Source: a bacterium
GTDB taxonomy: Bacteria; Patescibacteriota; Minisyncoccia; UBA6257; GWB1-50-10
Reading direction: 5' to 3'
DNA length: 19,842 nt
Assembly (NCBI GenBank): GCA_021813265.1
Contig: JAKALF010000007.1
Span: forward strand, 1 to 19,842
In this document: piece by piece, positions 1 through 7,678 of the stretch
Numbering within the stretch: the first letter of the stretch is position 1
How the letters are laid out: every line of letters starts with the position of its first letter
Position numbers and translations under genes: made by a program
Notes under the pieces: generated by a model
Databases searched by the model: none
What the model was told of the DNA's origin: nothing
What the model saw: the letters and a program-made list of their open reading frames with translations, nothing else

Positions 1-1779
1 TTAGACGAGATCAGACACTCCCTTGCCCACCTACTCGCGGCCGCGGTATTGGAACGATTTCCAAAAGCGAAACTCGCGATCGGTCCCACCATAGAAAACG
101 GCTTCTATTACGATTTTCTTTTCCCTAAGCCCTTAGAGGAGGGCGATCTTGAAAAGCTTGAAAACAGAATGCGTGATTTTATTACATCAGGATTTCCCTT
201 CTCCGGGACTAGGGTAACGCCTAAAGAAGCCAAGAACCTTTTTAAAGGTCAAACATTCAAACTAGAACTCATCAGTGAATTTCAAAAAGAAAAGAAGCCA
301 CTTACCATATACACAACGGGGATAAAACAAAAAACACTTTCCAAACCTTTTGAATTCAAAAATTCAACCTTACAATATTTCATTGATCTTTGTCGTGGAG
401 GACATGTAAAAAACACGAAGGAAATAAATCCCGAGGCGTTTAGGCTCTCTCATATAGCGGGAGCGTATTGGAAAGGAAACGAAAAAAATCCCATGCTCAC
501 CCGCGTTTATGGTATCGCGTTTGAAACTAAAAAAGAACTGGATCAATATCTTCATACGCAAGAAGAAGCGAAAAAGCGGGATCATAAAAAGCTCGGTCCT
601 GAACTTGATCTCTTCACCTTTTCAGAACTTGTGGGACCCGGACTTCCTCTTTGGACGCCGAAAGGAACTATTCTCCGAAACGTTCTTGATGCTTTTGTCT
701 GGGAGCTCAGAAAAAAACATGGTTACGAACAGGTTGATATTCCCCACCTCACTAAAAAAGAGCTCTACGAGAGAAGCGGACATTGGGACAAATTCAAAGA
801 CGATCTTTTCAAAATAACAACGCGTGATGGACGCACTCTTGTCATAAAACCGATGAATTGTCCACACCACACGCAAATCTACGCGAGAAAACCCCACAGT
901 TATCGGGAACTCCCCAAACGTTACGCGAATACCACGAAAGTGTATCGCGACGAGCAATCTGGAGAACTTGCCGGCATTTCCCGCGTTCTTTCGATTACGC
1001 AAGACGATGCCCATGTTTTCTGTAGATTTTCGCAAACAAAAGAAGAATTTCTGAAAATCTGGGATATTGCGCATGAATTCTATAAAGCATTTGGATTCAA
1101 ACTTGAGTTACGAGTCTCAAAGCACGATCCGAAAACCCCAGAAAAATATCTTGGAGACAAGAAAAAATGGAAAATCGCTGAAACGCTTCTCGATGAAATT
1201 GTAAAAGAAAAGAACATGAAGGCGAGTGAAGGCGTCGGAGAGGCAGCGTTTTACGGTCCTAAACTTGATTTCATGGCGAAAGACTCTTTAGGACGAGAGT
1301 GGCAAGTCGCGACTATTCAACTTGATATGAATATGCCCGAACGGTTCGACCTTACCTGCACAAATGAAGAAGGGAAACCGGAACGTATCGTAATGATACA
1401 CGCGGCCATTATGGGATCTCTTGAACGTTTTATTTCCGTTATCATCGAACATTTTACGGGAGCGTTTCCTCTATGGCTCTCCCCCGTTCAAATCGCGGTG
1501 CTTCCGGTAAGCGAAAAACATGGTAAAGACGCCGAAACGTTCACAAAAACATTAACCGACTATGACATCCGCGCCCAATTATTCGGAACAAACGATACGC
1601 TCGGAAAAAGAATACGAGAAGCGGAACTTCAAAAAATCCCCTATATCGTTGTCATGGGAGATAAGGAGATAGAAAAAAACGAAATAAATCTGCGTGAACG
1701 AGGAAATAAAGAAACAAGGAATATAAAGAAAGATATTTTCATAAAAGAAACCGTGGAAAAAATAAAGAAAAGAATATAA
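1..1779 (+). CDS. thrS: Threonine--tRNA ligase, 5'-truncated by the window edge
   Basis: Attaches threonine to tRNA-Thr in the cytoplasm. The reading frame is open from base 1, so the gene starts upstream; a TTG at 49 is internal, because the preceding codons give the conserved HSLAHLLA of the second additional (editing) domain, followed by its CRGGH motif near 378-402. The class II catalytic core follows: MNCPHH (about 853-870), motif 2 RDEQSGELAGISR (about 946-984), DAHVFC and motif 3 with IHAAIMGSLERF (about 1396-1431). The Cys of MNCPHH and the His residues of DAHVFC and IHAAIMG match the family's zinc ligands. The C-terminal anticodon-binding domain starts near SPVQIAVLP (about 1480). 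Whether an N-terminal TGS domain exists cannot be seen. A strong hairpin terminator follows the stop. Confidence 0.96.
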   Translation, partial: LDEIRHSLAHLLAAAVLERFPKAKLAIGPTIENGFYYDFLFPKPLEEGDLEKLENRMRDFITSGFPFSGTRVTPKEAKNLFKGQTFKLELISEFQKEKKPLTIYTTGIKQKTLSKPFEFKNSTLQYFIDLCRGGHVKNTKEINPEAFRLSHIAGAYWKGNEKNPMLTRVYGIAFETKKELDQYLHTQEEAKKRDHKKLGPELDLFTFSELVGPGLPLWTPKGTILRNVLDAFVWELRKKHGYEQVDIPHLTKKELYERSGHWDKFKDDLFKITTRDGRTLVIKPMNCPHHTQIYARKPHSYRELPKRYANTTKVYRDEQSGELAGISRVLSITQDDAHVFCRFSQTKEEFLKIWDIAHEFYKAFGFKLELRVSKHDPKTPEKYLGDKKKWKIAETLLDEIVKEKNMKASEGVGEAAFYGPKLDFMAKDSLGREWQVATIQLDMNMPERFDLTCTNEEGKPERIVMIHAAIMGSLERFISVIIEHFTGAFPLWLSPVQIAVLPVSEKHGKDAETFTKTLTDYDIRAQLFGTNDTLGKRIREAELQKIPYIVVMGDKEIEKNEINLRERGNKETRNIKKDIFIKETVEKIKKRI

Positions 1780-1781
1780 AG

Positions 1782-1809
1782 AAAATCCCCCGAATATCGG
1801 GGGATTTTT
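1782..1809. terminator. Bidirectional terminator between thrS and the 52-aa gene
   Basis: A perfect 12-bp inverted repeat (AAAATCCCCCGA / TCGGGGGATTTT) around a 3-nt loop ATA, ending in a T run on the plus strand and with a T-rich stretch on the minus strand. It lies between two convergent genes and can end both transcripts. Confidence 0.9.
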
Positions 1810-1820
1810 ATCCAAAAATC

Positions 1821-1979
1821 TTATCCTTTCACCTCATCCCAGCTAATCTTATTATCATCCTTCAAAACAGAAACTTTCTTTTTTCTTGAATCCTTTTTGA
1901 AAAAATTCTTTGAAAAAATTTTGCCTCCGATAAAACCGGCGGCAAGAATCGCCAGTCCAAAAATAATACCCTTTTTCAT
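1821..1979 (-). CDS. Small single-pass membrane protein, 52 aa, unknown function
   Basis: Not recognised. The frame is open to 2033, but the ATG at 1979 is chosen because GGAGGG lies 3 nt upstream and a good promoter lies just above it; the first ATG-equivalent would fall inside that promoter. The 52-aa product starts MKKG, then has a glycine- and alanine-rich hydrophobic helix (about residues 4-18, GLAILAAGFIGG) that looks like a single membrane anchor, then a very basic stretch (KNFFKKDSRKKKVSV) and an acidic tail containing ISWDEV. The basic segment after the helix suggests the C-terminus stays in the cytoplasm. It resembles YtxH-like glycine-zipper peptides only in general character. It is monocistronic and shares its terminator with thrS. 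Confidence 0.7.
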   Translation of the reverse strand: MKKGIIFGLAILAAGFIGGKIFSKNFFKKDSRKKKVSVLKDDNKISWDEVKG

Positions 1980-2004
1980 ATTCCCTCCAGTTTTTAAAAT
2001 AGCA

Positions 2005-2033
2005 GTTATAATTTCAAAATACCACCTTTTCAA
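2005..2033 (-). promoter_or_regulatory. Promoter of the 52-aa membrane protein gene
   Basis: On the minus strand, TTGAAA (2033-2028), a 17-bp spacer and TATAAC (2010-2005), each 5/6 to the sigma-70 consensus. Predicted start of transcription is near 1998, giving a leader of about 19 nt that contains the SD. Confidence 0.65.
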
Positions 2034-2051
2034 ATGAAGTCAAATAAACCT

Positions 2052-2079
2052 TTGTATAAATCCCCAAAATCCCTATACA
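2052..2079 (+). promoter_or_regulatory. miaA promoter, predicted leaderless transcript
   Basis: TTGTAT (2052-2057), 16-bp spacer, TATACA (2074-2079). The usual 6-8 nt offset puts the transcript start on the ATG at 2087. No SD precedes this ATG. An alternative -10, TACAAT at 2076-2081, gives the same conclusion. Confidence 0.6.
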
Positions 2080-2086
2080 ATAAAAT

Positions 2087-2977
2087 ATGATGAAACAAAA
2101 ACTTATCTGTATCATTGGTCAGACAGCGACGGGAAAAAGCGACATCGCGGTCGCGATAGCTCAAAAATTCAACGGAGAAGTGGTCTCCGCCGATTCAAGA
2201 CAGGTATATCGGGGGATGAATCTTGGAACGGGAAAAATCACAAAACAAGAAATGAAAGGTATCCCTCATCACATGATTGATGTGATAACTCCGAAACGCG
2301 CCTTCAGCGCCGGAAGATTTCAAAAAGAAGGAAAAAAAATCATAGAATCCATCTGGAAAAGAAACAAGCTTCCTATTGTATGCGGGGGAACGGGATTTTA
2401 CGTCTCAGTGCTTCTTGATGGACTCATTTTGCCTGACGTGAAAAAAGATATAAAACTCAGAAATACTCTTAAACAAAAAAATACCGAGGAACTTTTCCAT
2501 ATACTTTCAAAACTCGACCCTAAACGAGCGAAAAAAATTGATCACAAAAATCCGCACCGTCTCATACGTGCCATTGAAATCGCGAAAACCTTAGGAAACG
2601 TCCCCGAACTCAAAAAAAATCCCGTACGAGCCGACACGCTTTTCATAGGAATCAAAAGAAACGACCTAAAAAAACGAATCCATGTACGTCTTTTAAAACG
2701 CGTGCGTAAAGGTATGATTTATGAAATACAAAATCTTCATGATTCGGGAATCACCTGGAAACGTCTCGAATCATTCGGCCTTGAATACGCCTACGGATCC
2801 CTATTTCTTCAAAAACAATTAGACAAGAAATCTTTTCTAGACGAACTTGAACGCGCCATTATACAATATGCCAAACGCCAAATGACATGGTTTAAAAAAA
2901 ATACCCGCATCATATGGGTATCCAAGAAACAAGAAGCTTTAAAGCTCGCTCGCCTATTTATGAAGCAAGTCCGATAA
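2087..2977 (+). CDS. miaA: tRNA dimethylallyltransferase
   Basis: Transfers a dimethylallyl group to N6 of A37 in tRNAs that read codons starting with U, which supports reading accuracy. The 296-aa protein is of normal family length. It has the P-loop GQTATGKS (residues 11-18), the signature SADSRQVYRGMNLGTGK (34-50), HHMIDV (61-66) and GGTGFYV (100-106). The start is at tandem ATG codons (2087 and 2090) with no SD; the promoter position suggests a leaderless mRNA, so either ATG could be the first. The last 24 nt overlap the convergent 3' end of gatB, so the two mRNAs are complementary at their ends and no terminator separates them. Confidence 0.96.
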   Translation: MMKQKLICIIGQTATGKSDIAVAIAQKFNGEVVSADSRQVYRGMNLGTGKITKQEMKGIPHHMIDVITPKRAFSAGRFQKEGKKIIESIWKRNKLPIVCGGTGFYVSVLLDGLILPDVKKDIKLRNTLKQKNTEELFHILSKLDPKRAKKIDHKNPHRLIRAIEIAKTLGNVPELKKNPVRADTLFIGIKRNDLKKRIHVRLLKRVRKGMIYEIQNLHDSGITWKRLESFGLEYAYGSLFLQKQLDKKSFLDELERAIIQYAKRQMTWFKKNTRIIWVSKKQEALKLARLFMKQVR

Positions 2978-4381
2978 AACCTTTTTTAGAATTTCAGGAT
3001 TCGCTTTTCCTTTCGTTTTTGCCATGATCTGTCCTATTAAAAATTGCAAGGCGTTTGTCTTTCCCGATCGGTAATCTTCCACGACTTTTTGATTGGTATC
3101 AATAATATCTTTTACGATAGCCGTAAGTTCGTCTTCATTATGTATGACTTTCAGATCTTCTTTTTTCATGAGAGCCTCCGGATCTTCTCCCGTTTCAAAC
3201 ATTTTAAGAAGCATGTCTTTCGCGAGTCTGCTTGAGAGTTTTCCTTCCGATACAAAAGCCACGAGATAAGCGAAATGTTCGGGAGGTATTTTTATTTTGG
3301 AAAATGGAACGCTTTTCGCGTTCATAAGGCCCTTAAGATCGCTCGTTAAGTAGTGAAAAAGGGTTTCAACGTTTCCTTTGTCGCTAAGAGATTTAAGTTC
3401 AGAAACAGCCTCCTCAAAATAGTCGGATAATTCTTTATCATCGATAAGCAACTCAATATTCTGAGAAGCAATACCATATTCACGCACGAGTCTTTCTCGT
3501 TTTTCTCCAGGAAGTTCTGGGAGTCCGTTTCGCAATCCTTCAAGATCAAAACATTCCATGACTATTTCCGGCAGGTCGGGTTCGGGAAAATACCGGTAAT
3601 CATGGGCGGATTCTTTTGATCGTTGGCTCTCCGTAATTCCTTTCTTTTCATCCCATCCCCGTGTTTCTTGTATAACATTTCCTCCTTTGGAGATAAGGTC
3701 TTCCTGACGTTCAAGTTCATACTCAATGGCATCATAAACAGCTTTAAAAGAATTGATGTTTTTTACCTCAACCTTCGTCCCATATTCATCGTTTTCCGAT
3801 TTTCTCACTGATATATTCGCCTCTACTCTCATCTGCCCCCGCTCCATATCGGCGTCTGAAATTCCAATGTACCGCAAGATGCGCTGAAGTTCTTTCGCAA
3901 ACCGTACCGCGTCTTCCGCTCTTTGTATATCGGGTTCGGTAACCAGTTCCACCAAAGGAACCCCCGCGCGGTTATAGTCAACAAAAGAAGAGAAATTATC
4001 GTGTTGAAGTTTCCCCGTGTCTTCTTCTAAATGAACCCGTTTAACGCGAATACCATGCAGTACGCCATCCGAGACGAGCGGCTCATCATATTGAGATATT
4101 TGATATCCTTTTGGAAGATCGGGGTAGAAATAACTTTTTCTGTCAAAATGAGATTTTTTAGAAATGGTTCCTTTGAGAGCCATCCCCAAACGAATAACGG
4201 AAATAACCGCTTCCTTATTTATTGTAGGAAGTGGACCTGGATGAGCGAGACAAATGGGACAGATATGGATGTTGGGCCTTTCCGCGTCCGGATCATTTTT
4301 GCAAGCGCAAAACATCTTTGATTGGGTCTTAAGTTCCGCGTGTATTTCAAGTCCTATGGTCGGGATATAATTCATACGCAT
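2954..4381 (-). CDS. gatB: Aspartyl/glutamyl-tRNA(Asn/Gln) amidotransferase subunit B
   Basis: GatB is the kinase and tRNA-binding subunit of GatCAB, which converts Glu-tRNA-Gln and/or Asp-tRNA-Asn to the amidated forms. The 475-aa product has the N-terminal PTIGLEIHAEL, a CxC...CPIC cluster (Cys25, Cys27, Cys41, Cys44) as in zinc-binding GatB, and the family signature around SYFYPDLPKGYQISQYDE (about residues 84-101). A helical and YqeY-like tail follows, with NALQFLIGQIMAKTKGKANP near the end. No gatA or gatC is adjacent. The ATG at 4381 has no SD and sits 6 nt after a -10 element; a second in-frame ATG lies at 4375. The 3' end overlaps miaA by 24 nt. Confidence 0.96.
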   Translation of the reverse strand: MRMNYIPTIGLEIHAELKTQSKMFCACKNDPDAERPNIHICPICLAHPGPLPTINKEAVISVIRLGMALKGTISKKSHFDRKSYFYPDLPKGYQISQYDEPLVSDGVLHGIRVKRVHLEEDTGKLQHDNFSSFVDYNRAGVPLVELVTEPDIQRAEDAVRFAKELQRILRYIGISDADMERGQMRVEANISVRKSENDEYGTKVEVKNINSFKAVYDAIEYELERQEDLISKGGNVIQETRGWDEKKGITESQRSKESAHDYRYFPEPDLPEIVMECFDLEGLRNGLPELPGEKRERLVREYGIASQNIELLIDDKELSDYFEEAVSELKSLSDKGNVETLFHYLTSDLKGLMNAKSVPFSKIKIPPEHFAYLVAFVSEGKLSSRLAKDMLLKMFETGEDPEALMKKEDLKVIHNEDELTAIVKDIIDTNQKVVEDYRSGKTNALQFLIGQIMAKTKGKANPEILKKVLSDLLHK

Positions 4382-4386
4382 AAAAA

Positions 4387-4415
4387 ATCATACCAAAAAA
4401 AATACCCCGTGATAA
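4387..4415 (-). promoter_or_regulatory. gatB promoter, -35 inside the rplK terminator loop
   Basis: Minus strand: TTATCA (4415-4410, 4/6), 17-bp spacer, TATGAT (4392-4387, 5/6). Only five T residues separate the -10 from the gatB ATG, so the transcript should start at or within a base or two of that codon. The -35 is the loop of the upstream terminator and the spacer contains its T run. Confidence 0.55.
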
Positions 4416-4422
4416 GGGGCAT
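4395..4422 (-). terminator. rplK terminator
   Basis: On the minus strand, directly after the rplK stop codon: ATGCCCC / GGGGTAT (7 bp with one G-U pair), 7-nt loop TTATCAC, followed by eight T residues. A canonical intrinsic terminator ending the secE-nusG-rplK unit. Confidence 0.85.
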
Positions 4423-4423
4423 T

Positions 4424-4849
4424 TTATCCCTCCACTTCAATCCCCATGTTTCGCGCCGTTCCCGCGATAATTTTTTCCGCGGCTTCAATATCAGTCGCGT
4501 TTAAGTCTTCCATTTTCTTTTCCGCAATGGCGCGTAAATCGGATTTCGTTACCTTTCCCACTTTCATCTTGTGAGGCTCTCCCGATCCTTTTTGAATACC
4601 CGCGGCTTTCTTAAGAAGCGCGGAGGCCGGAGACGTTTTGAGTTTGAAATCAAACGATCGGTCTTCATAGACGGTAATTTCCGCGGGAATAATATCTCCC
4701 GCCATCTTTTCCGTCGCGGCATTAAATTGCTGACAGAACGCCCCGATATTGACTCCGTGCTGACCTAGAGCGGGTCCGATAGGAGGAGCTGGATTCGCTT
4801 TCCCGGCTTCTATCTGAAGTTTAAGAGTTGTTTTAATAGGTTTTGGCAT
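4424..4849 (-). CDS. rplK: 50S ribosomal protein L11
   Basis: L11 is part of the GTPase-associated centre of the large subunit, next to the L10-L12 stalk. The 141-aa product has the typical N-terminus MPKPIKTTLKLQIEAGKANP followed by APPIGPALGQHGVNI, and the C-terminal rRNA-binding domain with the family ending (AGTARNMGIEVEG). The frame extends to a TTG at 4861, but the ATG at 4849 gives the family's normal start and length. No strong SD precedes it. It lies 44 nt after nusG, the common bacterial order, but is followed by a terminator and gatB instead of rplA. Confidence 0.97.
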   Translation of the reverse strand: MPKPIKTTLKLQIEAGKANPAPPIGPALGQHGVNIGAFCQQFNAATEKMAGDIIPAEITVYEDRSFDFKLKTSPASALLKKAAGIQKGSGEPHKMKVGKVTKSDLRAIAEKKMEDLNATDIEAAEKIIAGTARNMGIEVEG

Positions 4850-4893
4850 AATGGCTTTCAATAATATATGATGTACTAAAAAGTTTCAATAGG

Positions 4894-5448
4894 TTAGATT
4901 TTCTGAGCCTGAAGAGAGTCAATTTCAAGAAGCGTATCCCTTCCAAAGATAGCGATGAGGATTTTGATTTTTCCATGCTCTTCATCAACCTCAGCGATTT
5001 TTCCCTCCTGATCTTTGAAGGGTCCGTCCGTAATCTTTACCAAATCATTCACGCGCATATCAACTCTAAATTTCGTCTCGCCCTGCTCCATACGCGCTAA
5101 AAGGGCGTTTACCTCTTCATCAGAAAGCGGCGTCGGCGTTGTGGTATCTGACCCAACGAATCCCGTAACTCGAGGAGTGTTGCGAACCACGGACCAAGAA
5201 TCATGGTCTAAAATCATATCGACAATGACATAACCGGGATAGATCTTTTCTTCAAATTTCTGACGCTTTCCCCCTCTTACCTTTATCTTGGTTTCTTTGG
5301 GAACAATGACTTTAAAAATCTTGTCGGACATAAGGAGAGATTCAACGCGTTGTTTTAAATAACGCGCGACGGCATCTTCATATCCCGAGTAGGTATGAAT
5401 GGCATACCATCTTCGTTCTCCTTTGTTTTCTGTTTTAGGTGTTGCCAT
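4894..5448 (-). CDS. nusG: Transcription termination/antitermination factor NusG
   Basis: NusG binds RNA polymerase, aids processivity and links transcription to Rho or the ribosome. The 184-aa product has the NGN domain starting ERRWYAIHTYSGYE (residues 11-24) with the conserved YPGYVIVDM (70-78) and VVRNTPRVTGFVG (87-99). The C-terminal KOW domain includes VKITDGPFKDQEGKIAEVD (137-155). Its ATG is 3 nt after the secE stop with no SD, so translational coupling is likely. Neighbours secE and rplK match the classic order. Confidence 0.97.
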   Translation of the reverse strand: MATPKTENKGERRWYAIHTYSGYEDAVARYLKQRVESLLMSDKIFKVIVPKETKIKVRGGKRQKFEEKIYPGYVIVDMILDHDSWSVVRNTPRVTGFVGSDTTTPTPLSDEEVNALLARMEQGETKFRVDMRVNDLVKITDGPFKDQEGKIAEVDEEHGKIKILIAIFGRDTLLEIDSLQAQKI

Positions 5449-5451
5449 ATG

Positions 5452-5637
5452 TTATGAAAGTAACGCGGTGAGCCCTTTAATAAAAACATAATCAAAAAAC
5501 CCCAAATAGGCGGCGAGTCCCAATGAAAAAACGACAACGAAGATGGTATATCGTATCGTCTCTTCTCGCGTAGGCCAGTTAACCCGCCTAAGTTCCTGAC
5601 GCGAATCTTCCAAAAAAAGTTTAAATTTCTGAAACAT
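5452..5637 (-). CDS. secE: Protein translocase subunit SecE
   Basis: SecE is the small essential partner of SecY in the Sec translocon. From the ATG at 5637 the protein is 61 aa and starts MFQKFKLFLEDSRQELRRVN. The amphipathic N-terminal helix and the family motif RRVNWPTREET are followed by one membrane helix (about residues 29-51, YTIFVVVFSLGLAAYLGFF). A GTG at 5649 would add four residues, but the predicted promoter overlaps it. It is the single-helix type, shorter than E. coli SecE. The stop codon is 3 nt from nusG. Confidence 0.95.
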   Translation of the reverse strand: MFQKFKLFLEDSRQELRRVNWPTREETIRYTIFVVVFSLGLAAYLGFFDYVFIKGLTALLS

Positions 5638-5647
5638 ATATAAAACC

Positions 5648-5675
5648 ACTATACCGCTAAAACGGTTTATCTAAA
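5648..5675 (-). promoter_or_regulatory. secE-nusG-rplK promoter
   Basis: Minus strand: TTTAGA (5675-5670, 4/6), 16-bp spacer, TATAGT (5653-5648, 5/6). The predicted transcript start near 5641 leaves a leader of about 4 nt before the secE ATG, with no room for an SD. Confidence 0.5.
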
Positions 5676-5691
5676 CGTACCATGAAGTATG

Positions 5692-7605
5692 TTAAATATC
5701 AAGATTCTTTACCGACGTTGCGTGCGCCTGTATAAAATTCTTTCTTGGCTCAACGGATTCACCCATTAATATATCAAACATTCTATCGGCTTCTTCTGCG
5801 TCTTCAACTTTCACCTGCTTTAACACGCGTGTTTCCGGATTCATAGTTGTTTCCCACAATTGATCGGGATTCATCTCTCCCAAACCTTTATATCGCTGGA
5901 TATTAGCATTCTCTCCCTTGAATGACTTAACAATACCTTCTCTCTCTGCTTCCGTATACGCGTATTGAACTTCTTTCCCTTTCTGGATTCTATAGAGTGG
6001 GGGCTGAGCGATATATAAATGTCCCGCTTCGATAATTTGAGGGAAATAGCGATAGAAAAGAGTTAGAAGAAGCGTCGTAATGTGGGCCCCATCGACATCA
6101 GCGTCGGTCATTAAAATAACTTTGTGGTATCGTAACTTTCCCAAATCAAACTGATCAGAAATGGCCGTCCCTAAGGCAATAACCAGAGATCGAATTTCCT
6201 TATTCACAAGCATCTTATCAATACGGGATTTTTCCACATTCAAAATTTTTCCTTTCAAAGGAAGGATGGCTTGCGTTCTTCTGTCTCTTCCTTGTTTGCA
6301 TGATCCGCCCGCCGAATCTCCCTCTACGATAAAAAGCTCGGAATCTTCGGCTTTTCTTGAACTGCAATCAGCAAGTTTCCCCGGAAGGGTGAGTCCTTCA
6401 AGGGCTCCTTTTCTCAAAACCGTATCTTTTGCCGCTTTTGCGGCTTTCCTAGCTTTTGCGGCAAGGATGTTTTTCTCTAAAATTTTTCTCGCGTCGTTGC
6501 TATATCGTTCCAAATATTCTTTGAACGCTTCAGAGACCGCCGTCTCAACCGCGGTGCGAGCTTCAGGGTTTCCAAGACGAGCTTTTGTTTGCCCCTCAAA
6601 TTGAGGCTCCCGAATTTTTATTGAAACCGCGGCAACAAGACCCTCGCGGACATCATCTCCCGTCAGATTATCATCGGATCCTTTGAGATAATTTTCCTTC
6701 TTAGCAAAATCATTAAGGGTTCTTGTAAGGGCGGACCTAAAACCGGTGAGGTGCATACCTCCGTCCATAGTGTAGATGTTGTTTGCGAAACTCATCTCTT
6801 TGCTTTCAACCTCGTCAACATACGCAAAAGCGGTTTCAACTTCCATGTGCTCAACTGTAGATTGGGAATAAAAGACGTGATCGTGAATCATACTTGAATC
6901 CCCTATTAGATGATGAATGAATGAATGAAGCCCTCCTTCAAAATAGAATGCGTAATGGAAAGACTTTTCTTCACGTTTATCCACAACCTCCATTCGGACA
7001 CCTTTAGTAAGGTAGGCTTGCTGACGCAAGTGATCGAGAATTTTTTTGATATCAAATTCAATCTTTGAAAAAATAGACGGATCGGGTTGAAATATTATTT
7101 TTGTTCCTGTTTCATCAGACTTCCCAATTTTTTTAACGTTTGATTTCGGAACCCCTTGTTTATATTCCTGAATGTAAACACCGCCATCTTTATTTATCTC
7201 TGCCTTCATCCATGTTGAAAGAGCGTTCACGACAGAAACGCCGACGCCATGAAGACCTCCTGAAACTTTATACGAATCCCCTCCAAATTTTCCTCCGGCA
7301 TGAAGAGTCGTAAGGGCGGTCTCAAGAGCGGATTTTTTGGTCTTAGGATGGATATCAACAGGAATACCTCGTCCGTCATCAGTGACGGAAACCATATTGT
7401 CCTTTAAAAGTTCGACCGTGATATGTTTTGCAAACCCTCCCATGGCTTCATCGATAGAGTTATCAACGATTTCCCAGATAAGGTGATGCAAGCCGTCAAC
7501 GCCCGTGGAACCTATGTACATTCCCGGACGTTTTCTCACGGGTTCGAGACCTTCTAACACATAGATGTCCTTTGCGCTGTATGAAGCGTTATTTTTTTCT
7601 TTCAT
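5692..7605 (-). CDS. gyrB: DNA gyrase subunit B
   Basis: ATPase subunit of the type II topoisomerase that introduces negative supercoils. The 637-aa product has the GHKL ATPase motifs EIVDNS (45-50), DDGRG (76-80) and GGLHGVG (116-122), and the QTK loop (339-341). The Toprim motifs are EGDSAGG (428-434) and DADVDG (501-506), and the tail has QRYKGLGEMNPDQLWETT (570-587). The segment CKQGRDRRTQAILPLKGKILNVE fits GyrB better than ParE, although ParE cannot be fully excluded because no gyrA or parC is in the window. Length is that of the compact GyrB form without the large insertion of enterobacteria. The ATG is preceded by a short AT-rich leader lacking an SD. Confidence 0.95.
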   Translation of the reverse strand: MKEKNNASYSAKDIYVLEGLEPVRKRPGMYIGSTGVDGLHHLIWEIVDNSIDEAMGGFAKHITVELLKDNMVSVTDDGRGIPVDIHPKTKKSALETALTTLHAGGKFGGDSYKVSGGLHGVGVSVVNALSTWMKAEINKDGGVYIQEYKQGVPKSNVKKIGKSDETGTKIIFQPDPSIFSKIEFDIKKILDHLRQQAYLTKGVRMEVVDKREEKSFHYAFYFEGGLHSFIHHLIGDSSMIHDHVFYSQSTVEHMEVETAFAYVDEVESKEMSFANNIYTMDGGMHLTGFRSALTRTLNDFAKKENYLKGSDDNLTGDDVREGLVAAVSIKIREPQFEGQTKARLGNPEARTAVETAVSEAFKEYLERYSNDARKILEKNILAAKARKAAKAAKDTVLRKGALEGLTLPGKLADCSSRKAEDSELFIVEGDSAGGSCKQGRDRRTQAILPLKGKILNVEKSRIDKMLVNKEIRSLVIALGTAISDQFDLGKLRYHKVILMTDADVDGAHITTLLLTLFYRYFPQIIEAGHLYIAQPPLYRIQKGKEVQYAYTEAEREGIVKSFKGENANIQRYKGLGEMNPDQLWETTMNPETRVLKQVKVEDAEEADRMFDILMGESVEPRKNFIQAHATSVKNLDI

Positions 7606-7635
7606 AGGGATAGTTTAATTAGATATTTTTTTATT

Positions 7636-7664
7636 ATTATATCACAAAAAATCTTAGAAAACAA
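7636..7664 (-). promoter_or_regulatory. gyrB promoter
   Basis: Minus strand: TTGTTT (7664-7659, 3/6), 17-bp spacer ending in a TGTG stretch, and a perfect TATAAT (7641-7636). Predicted start near 7629, giving a leader of about 24 nt with no SD. Confidence 0.6.
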
Positions 7665-7673
7665 AGTTCCTAA
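7646..7673 (-). terminator. Weak possible terminator after the DedA gene
   Basis: Minus strand: TTAGGAA / TTTCTAA can pair (7 bp, one G-U) around a 6-nt loop, followed by GA and six T residues. The stem is AT-rich and overlaps the gyrB -35, so read-through into gyrB is possible. Confidence 0.35.
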
Positions 7674-7678
7674 AACCT

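Noticed and set aside
622..1074. A 150-codon open frame on the minus strand antisense to thrS.
   Set aside because: Overlaps the conserved catalytic core of thrS; composition looks like a shadow frame and no initiation signals are present.
4850..4861. TTG start of rplK four codons upstream.
   Set aside because: The ATG at 4849 gives the standard L11 N-terminus and length.
6161..6604. A 147-codon plus-strand frame antisense to gyrB.
   Set aside because: Covers the GyrB Toprim region; no promoter or SD; Ser/Ala/Phe-rich shadow translation.
5692..7605. ParE instead of GyrB.
   Set aside because: The segment after EGDSAGG and the LPGKLADCSSRK context fit GyrB better; partner subunit not in the window, so some doubt remains.
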